Shown: positions 1-6,372, counted from the first letter of the stretch. The stretch: DNA of 8,738 nt from Oscillospiraceae bacterium (GCA_017414145.1 JAFPQL010000031.1:1-8738); one strand, 5' to 3'. Program-made: numbers and translations. Notes: generated from the letters alone by a model not told the origin.

Positions 1-915
1 AAGGACGGCGAGCTGACCGTGCTGCCTGACGGCGGCTTCACAATCAGTGACGGCAGCCTGATCTACAAAACCGGTGCGGACGGTGCGCTGACCCGCAGCG
101 CAGACGGCAAAAAGCTGTTCCGTCCGGATGAGGCGTCGCAGAAGGGCTTCCGCTACACGAGCATGACGCCCGCAGGCGGCGGCTGGTACTTTGTCACGGC
201 CGTCACGGGCGATTACAGCGCGGACTCCGGTTCGCTGTGGTGGATGCCGGTCAACGACGGCGACACGCAGTACTGCTGGTGGTACAGCGAGACAACCGGT
301 CAGGCGCAGCCCCTGACGCTTCAGCGCGGCGCAGATGACAGCAGCCCGTTCCTGCTCACGACCTTTATTCAGGCGGATCCGGACGGCGGCGCAGTCTATG
401 CAATGCGCAACAGCGGCGACACGGTCTGCCGCATCCCGGTACCGGGCGGCGGCACCGGGAAGGATTACCGGTTCCGCTGTGCAATGGGCGAGAGCATCCG
501 CTCCGTGTTCACACCGGTCAGCGGCGGCAAGGTGCTGTATCTGGAGGGCAATGACGCACTGGGCCGCAGCCACGGCACACTCGGAGTGCTGAATACCGCG
601 GACGGAAGCACAACGACGCTGCTGCCCGATGAAAACATCTGCGCAGTCTACAGCCAGAACGGCAGAGTTCTGGCGCTGAAGGCGTCCGGAAAGGCCGTGT
701 ATGAATATCTGCCGGCGGACAACACGCTCCGCACCGCCGCAGATCTGTCGTCTGTGGAGGAACTGCCGGGCGGACACACCTACTATGACACCTTCACGAC
801 CGTCTGGGATGACTTTGCGGTGATAAACGGAACGGCCGTGGACGATGAGAACAACGCGTATTCGGTCGCGGTACTGGTCAATCTGAAGGACGACACCTTC
901 ACGGAGCTCGAATAA
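1..915 (+). CDS. Hypothetical protein, beta-propeller-like repeats, 5' end outside window
   Basis: The reading frame is open from base 1 and ends at TAA 913-915, so the gene begins upstream; the GTG at 19 is an internal Val codon with no ribosome binding site. About 304 residues are visible. They contain recurring short units of beta-strand, Gly/Asp turn and aromatic residue (GSLIYKTGADG, GGWYFVTAV, GGAVYAMRNSGD, GGKVLYLEGND, NGRVLALKASG), which resemble blades of a beta-propeller or a read-out protein of the DUF5050 type. I see no catalytic motif, membrane segment or dockerin in this part. A signal peptide or membrane anchor, if present, would lie upstream. The gene is convergent with the dockerin gene that ends at 1104. 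The coding call is firm; the fold is a guess from strand periodicity and no function can be given. Confidence 0.82.
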   Translation, partial: KDGELTVLPDGGFTISDGSLIYKTGADGALTRSADGKKLFRPDEASQKGFRYTSMTPAGGGWYFVTAVTGDYSADSGSLWWMPVNDGDTQYCWWYSETTGQAQPLTLQRGADDSSPFLLTTFIQADPDGGAVYAMRNSGDTVCRIPVPGGGTGKDYRFRCAMGESIRSVFTPVSGGKVLYLEGNDALGRSHGTLGVLNTADGSTTTLLPDENICAVYSQNGRVLALKASGKAVYEYLPADNTLRTAADLSSVEELPGGHTYYDTFTTVWDDFAVINGTAVDDENNAYSVAVLVNLKDDTFTELE

Positions 916-921
916 ACAGCA

Positions 922-969
922 GAGAGGGGCTGCATCTTCCGCGGAATGCGGGCGGATGCGGCTCCTCTC
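922..969 (+). terminator. Hairpin after the 5'-truncated gene, possible terminator
   Basis: Arms at 922-933 and 958-969 form a 12-bp stem with two G-U pairs, starting 7 bases after the TAA at 915. The enclosed segment contains a second small stem (ccgc/gcgg). There is no T-run after it, so it is not a classical intrinsic terminator; it may act with the adjacent stronger hairpin at 984-1026. Confidence 0.45.
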
Positions 970-983
970 CGTCTGCAATGAAA

Positions 984-1026
984 CAGCGCGCACGCGCTGC
1001 GGGCAATCCCGTGCGCGTGCGCGCTG
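984..1026. terminator. Strong GC-rich hairpin between convergent genes
   Basis: Arms 984-996 and 1014-1026 are a perfect 13-bp inverted repeat (CAGCGCGCACGCG and its complement). It is extended inward by C997-G1013 and, after a one-base bulge, by G999-T1012 and the cggg/cccg stem with a CAAT loop. It lies between two genes that converge on it, so it could stop transcription from both sides. On the minus side it is followed by TTTCATTG; on the plus side there is no T-run. Termination is inferred from position and stability. Confidence 0.5.
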
Positions 1027-1103
1027 AATACGAACGGACTGTGTTCCTGTGCCTGAACGATTCCCTCCCGTGAAATCACAGCGGAAGCAGTCCTGAAGCG
1101 GGG

Positions 1104-2462
1104 TTATTCAGCAATGACTCTGACTTCAAACCAGCCCTCCGCCTGCGTATCCGGGAAAAACATCCGGATTGTGTAGACGCCGGGGGTGGTGCTGTCAAAT
1201 TCCGAAGCATCCACAAAGTCGATGTAATCGGAAACATACGAGTTCTCGATATCCCAGTCGTAGCCTTCGGGGTTTTCCGCGTCCGGCTCATGGTAGCCGC
1301 TGCCGTAGAAGCGGATGGTATCCAGTGCCAGCGCTTCGCCGACGCGGTAGGTCAGCTTGGCTTCCGGCTCCAGAATCTGGAAGACCAGACTGCCGCCGGT
1401 TTCGCCGTACCACTCGCCGGATTCGAGCTTGTTCTTCTGCGCGGAATCGGAGACATAGACCTTGAAGAAGCCCTCTGCATTGAGCGACGGCATCCGCACG
1501 CGGATTGTGTATTCGCCGGGGGTCGTATTGTCAAAATCGGAAGTGTCAATCACAAGACCTCTGTTGGCGGCGCATTCGGCGAGGGTTTCATGACCCTTGA
1601 AGCGCCAGACGCCGCGGTCGATCTGGTTGATTTCATCGTTCGGGTCGGCATTTTCCGGCAGATCGCCGATGCCGGTCAGCGCGGCATCCATGATGTCCAG
1701 CTCTTCCCCGATTTCGTACATGGTGCGGTATTCGCCGCCGCTGACCCACAGGACGCCGCAGAACGGCTTTGTCTCGTCAGCCGGTGCTTCGGATGCCTGC
1801 GCGCCGCCGACCGTGACCTGAAACGCGCCGTCGCCGTATTCAAGATAATTTCTCAGGTGCAGCCGGATCGTGTAGACGCCCGGACGCGAGCTGTCAAATT
1901 CCGAGTCGTCGATGATGAGCGGCGGGGTCTGATAATCGTTTGCCATCATCTCGCCAAGTGTGCAGTCGCCGTCGAGATGCCACGCCGTTTTGCCGGAATT
2001 GCCCTGACCGTACAGCGTGCCGTTCATGATATCGAGCGGCTCGCCGATCTCATAATTCTGCTTGTAGCTGCCTTCTCCGAGCCAGACGGAGCCGGTTTTC
2101 TTCTGAGATGCGGTTTCGCTGCCGGTCACGGGCTTGCTGGATGCGAGCATCTGCATGATGCGGATCAGGTCCTGGGCGTTGAGGTAGTCGTCTTCGACGA
2201 CATTCGCGTTGCTGAGCCCCTGCATACTGACCGTGACCTCCGGATCTTCTCCGAGGTAGCGGCCGAACAGAATGGCGTCGGCAATGCTCAGGCGGCCGTC
2301 GCAGTCCGTATCGCCCGGCAAATCGGAGACGGGCGTATCCGCGCCGGCGGCGGCATCTGTCACGGCGGAACCGGCAGCATTTGCGGAGAGCGGGAAGGCT
2401 GTCAGTGCAGCCAGTGCTGCTGTCAGGGCGAGCATATTCTTACAGTTCAGTTTCATCTTCAT
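1104..2462 (-). CDS. Secreted protein: N-terminal dockerin plus three Ig-like modules
   Basis: A 452-residue exported protein. Residues 1-29 are a signal peptide (Lys-rich start, Ala/Leu core, cleavage after ANA). Residues 48-108 form a type I dockerin: the first calcium loop is intact (D51, D53, D55, D62), but the second is degenerate (N87, V89, D91, D98), so one site may bind calcium poorly. A short Ser/Thr/Lys linker leads to three related modules at about 125-218, 236-338 and 348-452. Each has a YxIGExLDI-like start and a FDxxxPGxYTIR motif before the last strands, resembling bacterial Ig-like (Big_3-type) domains. No catalytic motif is seen, so a binding or adhesion role on the cell surface or scaffoldin is the best guess. 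It follows the membrane dockerin gene by 80 bp in the same direction, with no terminator visible between them. The start may be the ATG at 2456 instead. Confidence 0.9.
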   Translation of the reverse strand: MKMKLNCKNMLALTAALAALTAFPLSANAAGSAVTDAAAGADTPVSDLPGDTDCDGRLSIADAILFGRYLGEDPEVTVSMQGLSNANVVEDDYLNAQDLIRIMQMLASSKPVTGSETASQKKTGSVWLGEGSYKQNYEIGEPLDIMNGTLYGQGNSGKTAWHLDGDCTLGEMMANDYQTPPLIIDDSEFDSSRPGVYTIRLHLRNYLEYGDGAFQVTVGGAQASEAPADETKPFCGVLWVSGGEYRTMYEIGEELDIMDAALTGIGDLPENADPNDEINQIDRGVWRFKGHETLAECAANRGLVIDTSDFDNTTPGEYTIRVRMPSLNAEGFFKVYVSDSAQKNKLESGEWYGETGGSLVFQILEPEAKLTYRVGEALALDTIRFYGSGYHEPDAENPEGYDWDIENSYVSDYIDFVDASEFDSTTPGVYTIRMFFPDTQAEGWFEVRVIAE

Positions 2463-2465
2463 ACA

Positions 2466-2471
2466 CTCCTT
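2466..2471 (-). promoter_or_regulatory. Ribosome binding site that leaves two candidate starts
   Basis: AAGGAG on the minus strand ends only 3 bases before the ATG at 2462 but 9 bases before the in-frame ATG at 2456. The second spacing is more usual, so translation may begin two codons later (MKLNCKN instead of MKMKLNCKN). The signal peptide is unaffected. Confidence 0.6.
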
Positions 2472-2542
2472 TTTTCTATGGTATGGGTATCAGTTTTTTG
2501 CACGATCATAGGATTTGCCGCTTTTTTATGTTTCAGCGGACT

Positions 2543-3373
2543 TTACGGGGAGAGGGTCACGCCGAACATGGCGTTCAGTTTTCCGACCGGATACTTGTCG
2601 GGGTTCTGGTCGTGGATCAGCTGCAGCAGTGCGACGAGATCCGTCTGACCGACATTGCCGTCGCCGTTCAGATCGGCGTTTGCGGTGTTCTGCCCGTCAA
2701 AGGTCACATTCTCATCTTCATTCAGAAAACGCTGCAGCAGGACGGCGTCTGCGAGATCAATCGTTCCGCTCCGGTCAACATCGCCGCTGCCGCCCTTTTG
2801 CGGCGCCGCGGTCTGCTGTGCTTCGGTTGTGCTGACGGTCGGACTGCTCATTGTATCGGCAGAGCTGCTGCTCTGCGCGGTCGGTGTGGTTTTGCTGCCG
2901 GTTGCAGAGTCTGCGGTGGTGCCGGCAGTTGTCAGACTGGTGGTTTCTTCGGCGGAGGTCGTGTCCGCGGTCGTCAGACTGCTTCCGGACGATGTCCGGC
3001 TGCCGGTCGAAGCCGCAGTATCTGTGGTTGCTGCTGTGGTGTCTGTTCTGACGGAATCGGTTGTATCTGTCGTGACAGACTCCGTGGCGGACTGGGTTGT
3101 GCCGGAATCCAGCGGCGCCCTCTGTCTGTTGAGCGCAGCCATCAGACCGACAAATCCGGCAATCAGAGCCAGACAGGCAGCCGCTGCCGCCGCCGCAGAT
3201 ACAAAGCGCGGCAGACGGAACCGGCGAACAGGCTGTTCTGCCTGCGGTTCCTCGTCCGAAGACAGCATCCGGACAGCGGATTCCTCCTGCGGAGCGGCTG
3301 TTTCCGCCAGCTCCCGTTCGATATATTCTTCCGGGAGCGCATTGAATGCTTCTATGAGCTGATTTGCATTCAC
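2543..3373 (-). CDS. Membrane-anchored dockerin protein, probable ECF anti-sigma factor
   Basis: A 276-residue single-pass protein. Residues 1-56 are predicted cytoplasmic and start with a helical segment (NQLIEAFNALPEEYIE) resembling the N-termini of clostridial ECF anti-sigma proteins; there is no HxxxCxxC zinc motif. One membrane helix lies at about 57-81, with Arg residues on its N-terminal side. Residues 90-192 are a long Ser/Thr/Ala-rich linker. A dockerin at 197-255 has two intact calcium loops (D198, D200, S202, D206, D209; D234, N236, D238, D245), followed by a 20-residue tail. The GTG start overlaps the sigma-factor stop as GTGA, and AAGGAGG lies 7 bases upstream, which implies coupled translation. 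Inference: it holds the sigma factor inside and uses the outside dockerin as sensor, for which cohesin is the known dockerin partner. It could instead be a plain surface-anchored dockerin protein. Confidence 0.88.
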   Translation of the reverse strand: MNANQLIEAFNALPEEYIERELAETAAPQEESAVRMLSSDEEPQAEQPVRRFRLPRFVSAAAAAAACLALIAGFVGLMAALNRQRAPLDSGTTQSATESVTTDTTDSVRTDTTAATTDTAASTGSRTSSGSSLTTADTTSAEETTSLTTAGTTADSATGSKTTPTAQSSSSADTMSSPTVSTTEAQQTAAPQKGGSGDVDRSGTIDLADAVLLQRFLNEDENVTFDGQNTANADLNGDGNVGQTDLVALLQLIHDQNPDKYPVGKLNAMFGVTLSP

Positions 3374-3930
3374 TGCAATCCCTCCTTCTCAAAAAATGCT
3401 TTGAGCTTTTCTCTGGTACGCAGCAGTGACATCTTCACGGCACTGGGCTTCATGCCGTTCTGATCTGCAATCTCCTGCACGGGCATAGAGAAGTAATACC
3501 GCTGCATGAAAATATGGCGCGTTTCCGGTTTCAGCTGATCCAGAAACGCCTTCAGCGCACGGTTGAGCTCCCGCTGCTCCACCTCGGATTCCACACGATC
3601 CGCAGACGGCAGCACCTCGGCGAGCTCGTCCAGTGTCTGCGCAAAGCAGTTCCCGCCTCGTTTCAGGGCTTTTTCAGCTTTCAGCCGGTCGATGGCTTTG
3701 CATCGGGTGAGGGTGATGAGGTAGGCCCGCAGGCTCTGCGGTTCTTTCGGCGGAATGCTGTTCCAGATTTCGAGCAGGACATCACTGACACATTCCTCGG
3801 CATCCTCATGTCTGCCGAGAATCCTGTATGCCAGCGCATAGCTTTGTTTCCCGTATTTTTGGCGGATCTGTCTGATTCCTTCTTCATCCCGCTTCTGCAG
3901 CAGCAAAATGTCGGCGTCATCGGACAGCAT
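3370..3930 (-). CDS. ECF-type RNA polymerase sigma factor
   Basis: A 186-residue protein with the two-domain ECF layout. Region 2 covers about residues 15-88 and includes the hallmark DAEECVSDVLLEIW at 43-56; region 4 covers about 125-180, with a helix-turn-helix around PVQEIADQNGMKPSAVKMSL. It would direct RNA polymerase to a specific promoter set. The start chosen is the ATG at 3930, with GGAGGTGA just upstream; a longer in-frame start at 3981 would translate that ribosome binding site as protein and is unlikely. The stop overlaps the GTG of the dockerin membrane protein, the usual arrangement for a sigma/anti-sigma pair. It is transcribed from a near-consensus sigma-A promoter at 4053-4081 through a structured leader, so basal expression should not need the ECF factor itself. 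The target promoters cannot be identified from this window. Confidence 0.92.
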   Translation of the reverse strand: MLSDDADILLLQKRDEEGIRQIRQKYGKQSYALAYRILGRHEDAEECVSDVLLEIWNSIPPKEPQSLRAYLITLTRCKAIDRLKAEKALKRGGNCFAQTLDELAEVLPSADRVESEVEQRELNRALKAFLDQLKPETRHIFMQRYYFSMPVQEIADQNGMKPSAVKMSLLRTREKLKAFFEKEGLQ

Positions 3931-3934
3931 TTCC

Positions 3935-3942
3935 TCACCTCC
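3935..3942 (-). promoter_or_regulatory. Ribosome binding site fixing the sigma-factor start
   Basis: GGAGGTGA on the minus strand is close to the full anti-Shine-Dalgarno complement and lies 4 bases before the ATG at 3930 (7 from the GGAGG core). This decides for the 186-residue form. Confidence 0.85.
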
Positions 3943-3959
3943 CTCTATCCTGTTAGTCG

Positions 3960-4042
3960 AAAAACCGGTGCAATCGGTCACAGGTTTTTTGAAAAAAACG
4001 AAAAAGAACGCAGACAGCGGCGGCGAACGGGCTGATGTCTGC
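3960..4042 (-). promoter_or_regulatory. Structured leader of the sigma operon, attenuator-like
   Basis: On the minus strand the transcript, starting near 4046, opens with a hairpin (arms 4036-4042 and 4010-4016, GCAGACA/TGTCTGC). This is followed by a T-rich tract with two runs (4001-4005 and 3992-3998), the shape of an intrinsic terminator placed before the gene. Then comes an A-run with CC (3983-3990), which can pair either with the preceding T-run (3992-3998) or with a later GGTTTTT (3960-3966). These pairings exclude each other, as in attenuators. No known riboswitch or leader peptide is recognised, and the alternative folds have not been computed. Confidence 0.45.
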
Positions 4043-4052
4043 TTCTGACTGT

Positions 4053-4081
4053 ATTATAACAGATGCCATTTATGAAGTCAA
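4053..4081 (-). promoter_or_regulatory. Sigma-A promoter of the ECF sigma operon
   Basis: On the minus strand, -35 TTGACT (4076-4081), a 17-bp spacer, and -10 TATAAT (4053-4058), preceded by TGT to give an extended -10. The predicted transcription start is near 4046, which gives a leader of about 116 bases before the ATG at 3930. Confidence 0.85.
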
Positions 4082-4152
4082 GCGCGGCGGGTTCGGGAAT
4101 CTGCTGTGAAACCGCGGGGAATGTCCGGGTTCGATTTGTGGAACCTGCCATC

Positions 4153-4181
4153 TTGACAGATCGCACCACATGGTGTATAAT
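4153..4181 (+). promoter_or_regulatory. Consensus sigma-A promoter of the acyltransferase/GntR operon
   Basis: TTGACA (4153-4158), a 17-bp spacer, and TATAAT (4176-4181): a full consensus match. The predicted start is near 4188, leaving a leader of about 87 bases. Such a strong promoter would need repression, which fits the palindrome overlapping its -10 box. Confidence 0.9.
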
Positions 4182-4191
4182 TGTATACAAT
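4180..4191. promoter_or_regulatory. Palindromic operator, probably for the GntR/FCD regulator
   Basis: ATTGTATACAAT is a perfect 12-bp palindrome that shares two bases with the -10 box and covers the likely transcription start. It matches the GT...AC pattern typical of FCD-type GntR operators (core TTGTATACAA). The regulator is encoded in the same operon at 5671-6372, so autorepression is likely. No second copy was noticed in the window. Confidence 0.7.
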
Positions 4192-4274
4192 CACACAGCA
4201 ATACAAACATACATGAATGGAGCGCTGCCGCCGCACGCGTCATTCTGTATGGAACCGGATGAGGAGGAGCTGAC

Positions 4275-5669
4275 ATGAAACATTCGATGCCGAACATCAG
4301 TCTGAGCCCGCGGACGAATCTGCTGGATTTCGACACCTATGAGTACGAGCTGCAGGAGACGGAGCAGCCGGAGCTGTTCCGGGAGATGTTCCCGTATACG
4401 GAAGTGCCGAAGGTGGCGTATAATTACCGCCATGTGCCGATGAATATGCCGGAGGAAATCTTTATCACCGACACGAGCTTCCGTGACGGCCAGCAGTCCC
4501 GCGCCCCGTATACCGCGGCGCAGATCGTCGATCTGTACCGGATGCTGCACCGGCTCGGCGGACCGAAGGGCATCATCCGGCAGACGGAGTTCTTTGTCTA
4601 TTCCAAGAGCGACCGGACCGCGCTGGAGGAGTGCATGGCGCTCGGCTACGAGTTTCCGGAGATCACGACATGGATTCGTGCGAATAAACAGGACTTTGAG
4701 CTGGTGCGGAACATCGGCATCCGGGAAACGGGTATCCTTGTCTCCTGTTCGGACTATCACATCTTCAATAAAATGGGACTGAACCGGCGGCAGGCGCTTG
4801 ACCGGTATCTCGGCATCGTCAGGGAATGTATTGCGGCCGGACTGCGTCCGCGCTGTCACTTTGAGGATATCACCCGCGCCGATTTCTACGGCTTTGTCGT
4901 GCCGTTTGCGATTGAACTGCGCAAGCTCTCCGAGGAGAGCGGCGTGCCGATCAAGATCCGCGCCTGCGATACAATGGGATACGGCATTCCGTATCCCGGT
5001 GCGGCACTGCCGCGGAGCGTGTCGGGCATCATCTACGGTTTGCAGCATTATGCCGGCTTTTCGAGCGAGATGCTGGAATGGCACGGCCACAACGACTTCT
5101 ATAAAGGCGTGACAAATGCGGCAACGGCATGGCTGTACGGCGCGGGCGCGGTCAACTGCTCGCTGCTCGGCATCGGAGAGCGCACGGGCAATGTGCCGCT
5201 GGAGGCAATGGTCTTTGAATATGCGTCGCTCAAGGGCACGCTGGACGGCATGGACCCCGCGGTCATTACGGAGATCGCCGACTACATCGTCCGCGAGACG
5301 CACTACGATCTGCCGCCGATGACGCCGTTTGTCGGCAGGAGCTTCAATGTCACCCGTGCCGGCATCCATGCCGACGGTCTGATGAAGGACGAGGAAATCT
5401 ACAACATCTTCGACACGGACAGGCTGCTGCACCGTCCGCCGCTGGTGTCGGTCAGTGCCTCGTCGGGGCTTGCCGGCATCGCCTGCTGGATCAACAATTT
5501 CTACCGGCTGACGGGGGAGCAGCGCGTGGACAAGCGGAATCCCGCCGTCGCTGAGATCAAAGCGTGGGTTGACAGGGAGTATGAGGGCGGCCGTGTCACG
5601 GTCATCAGCGACGACGAGCTGAAAGCCCTCGCCGAACAGTATCTGCCGGAGCTGGCAGGGAGGGCGTGA
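4275..5669 (+). CDS. DRE-TIM acyltransferase; isopropylmalate/homocitrate or Re-citrate synthase type
   Basis: A 464-residue enzyme of the HMGL-like/DRE-TIM superfamily, which condenses acetyl-CoA with a 2-oxo acid at a divalent metal. Visible motifs are ITDTSFRDGQQ (catalytic R70, metal ligand D71), HFEDITRAD (195-203), the metal-binding EWHGHND (H270, H272, N273) and GIGERTGN (299-306). About 60 extra residues precede the barrel. The region after the barrel is short and lacks an obvious LeuA regulatory domain, so it differs from classical 2-isopropylmalate synthase (about 510-550 residues). No leu genes are nearby. This layout recalls the clostridial clade that includes Re-citrate synthase of Clostridium kluyveri; I judge that plausible but cannot separate it from homocitrate or citramalate synthase by eye. 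ATG 4275 follows GAGGAGGAG. The GntR gene starts one base after its stop. Confidence 0.88.
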   Translation: MKHSMPNISLSPRTNLLDFDTYEYELQETEQPELFREMFPYTEVPKVAYNYRHVPMNMPEEIFITDTSFRDGQQSRAPYTAAQIVDLYRMLHRLGGPKGIIRQTEFFVYSKSDRTALEECMALGYEFPEITTWIRANKQDFELVRNIGIRETGILVSCSDYHIFNKMGLNRRQALDRYLGIVRECIAAGLRPRCHFEDITRADFYGFVVPFAIELRKLSEESGVPIKIRACDTMGYGIPYPGAALPRSVSGIIYGLQHYAGFSSEMLEWHGHNDFYKGVTNAATAWLYGAGAVNCSLLGIGERTGNVPLEAMVFEYASLKGTLDGMDPAVITEIADYIVRETHYDLPPMTPFVGRSFNVTRAGIHADGLMKDEEIYNIFDTDRLLHRPPLVSVSASSGLAGIACWINNFYRLTGEQRVDKRNPAVAEIKAWVDREYEGGRVTVISDDELKALAEQYLPELAGRA

Positions 5670-5670
5670 T

Positions 5671-6372
5671 ATGCTGCTGGAAACAGATGACCGGTCGCTG
5701 CGCATCCGCGTGTTCAACGCGATTGAAAACGCGATTCTCGACGGCGAGTACAAGGACGGCGACAGCCTGAACGAGCTGCGGCTCTCAAAGGAGCTCGGCG
5801 TCAGCCGGACGCCTGTGCGGGAGGCGCTGATGCAGCTGGAGCTGGAGGGACTGGTGCGGAATGTCCCGAACAAGGGCGCCGTGGTCATCGGCGTCACCGG
5901 GCAGGACATCCACGACATCTATGAAATCCGCATCCGCATCGAGGGGCTGGCATCCCGCCTCTGCGCCGAAAACATCACCGAGGATGAACTCCGTGCGCTG
6001 GAGCAGATTGTCGATTTGCAGGAATTTTACCTGATGAAAAACGACACCGAGCAGATCTGGAAGCTCGACGGCGATTTTCACAAGATCATCTACGACGCGT
6101 CACGCAGCCGGCCGCTGCGCTTCACGCTGTCCAATTTCCACAACTACATCAAAAAAGCGCGTGATATCTCCGTGCAGACAGAGGGGCGTGCGGAAAAGAC
6201 CGTTTCGGAGCACCGTGCCATTCTGGATGCGATCCGTGCGCACAACGGCGCACTGGCCGAACAGCTCACCGCACAGCATATCTCCAACGCGGAGGACAAT
6301 CTCTTTGAAAACAGTCTGAAAAAGGACATCGGCGGCGAAAGGGCGGCAGACGCAGCGCCTCCGACGGACTGA
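5671..6372 (+). CDS. GntR-family transcriptional regulator, FCD subfamily
   Basis: A 233-residue regulator. Residues 8-75 are the GntR winged helix, with the signature LRLSKELGVSRTPVREAL (36-53) and the wing around NKGAVV (67-72). Residues 80-210 are the all-helical FCD effector domain with its usual metal/ligand residues visible: D133 and H137 in LDGDFH, H181 in SEHRAI, and H203. FCD regulators commonly bind small organic acids, so the product or substrate of the upstream acyltransferase is a likely effector (inference). The ATG is one base after the upstream stop, with GGGAGG 7-8 bases before it, so the two genes are co-transcribed. The palindrome at 4180-4191 is the probable operator. The last 20 or so residues are an Ala/Asp/Pro-rich tail outside the domain. 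The terminator at 6432-6473 closes the operon. Confidence 0.93.
   Translation: MLLETDDRSLRIRVFNAIENAILDGEYKDGDSLNELRLSKELGVSRTPVREALMQLELEGLVRNVPNKGAVVIGVTGQDIHDIYEIRIRIEGLASRLCAENITEDELRALEQIVDLQEFYLMKNDTEQIWKLDGDFHKIIYDASRSRPLRFTLSNFHNYIKKARDISVQTEGRAEKTVSEHRAILDAIRAHNGALAEQLTAQHISNAEDNLFENSLKKDIGGERAADAAPPTD

Noticed and set aside
1290..2648. A 452-codon plus-strand open frame opposite the dockerin/Ig gene
   Set aside because: It lies antisense to a gene with a clear signal peptide, dockerin and internal repeats, has no ribosome binding site, and its translation shows no domain; open frames like this are common in GC-rich DNA.
3931..3981. Longer sigma-factor start at 3981
   Set aside because: The extra 17 residues would be encoded by the leader, including the ribosome binding site for the ATG at 3930, and do not resemble a sigma domain.
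4191..5918. A 575-codon minus-strand open frame opposite the acyltransferase and GntR genes
   Set aside because: It runs across two genes with unmistakable family motifs on the other strand, and its protein shows no recognisable domain or start signal.
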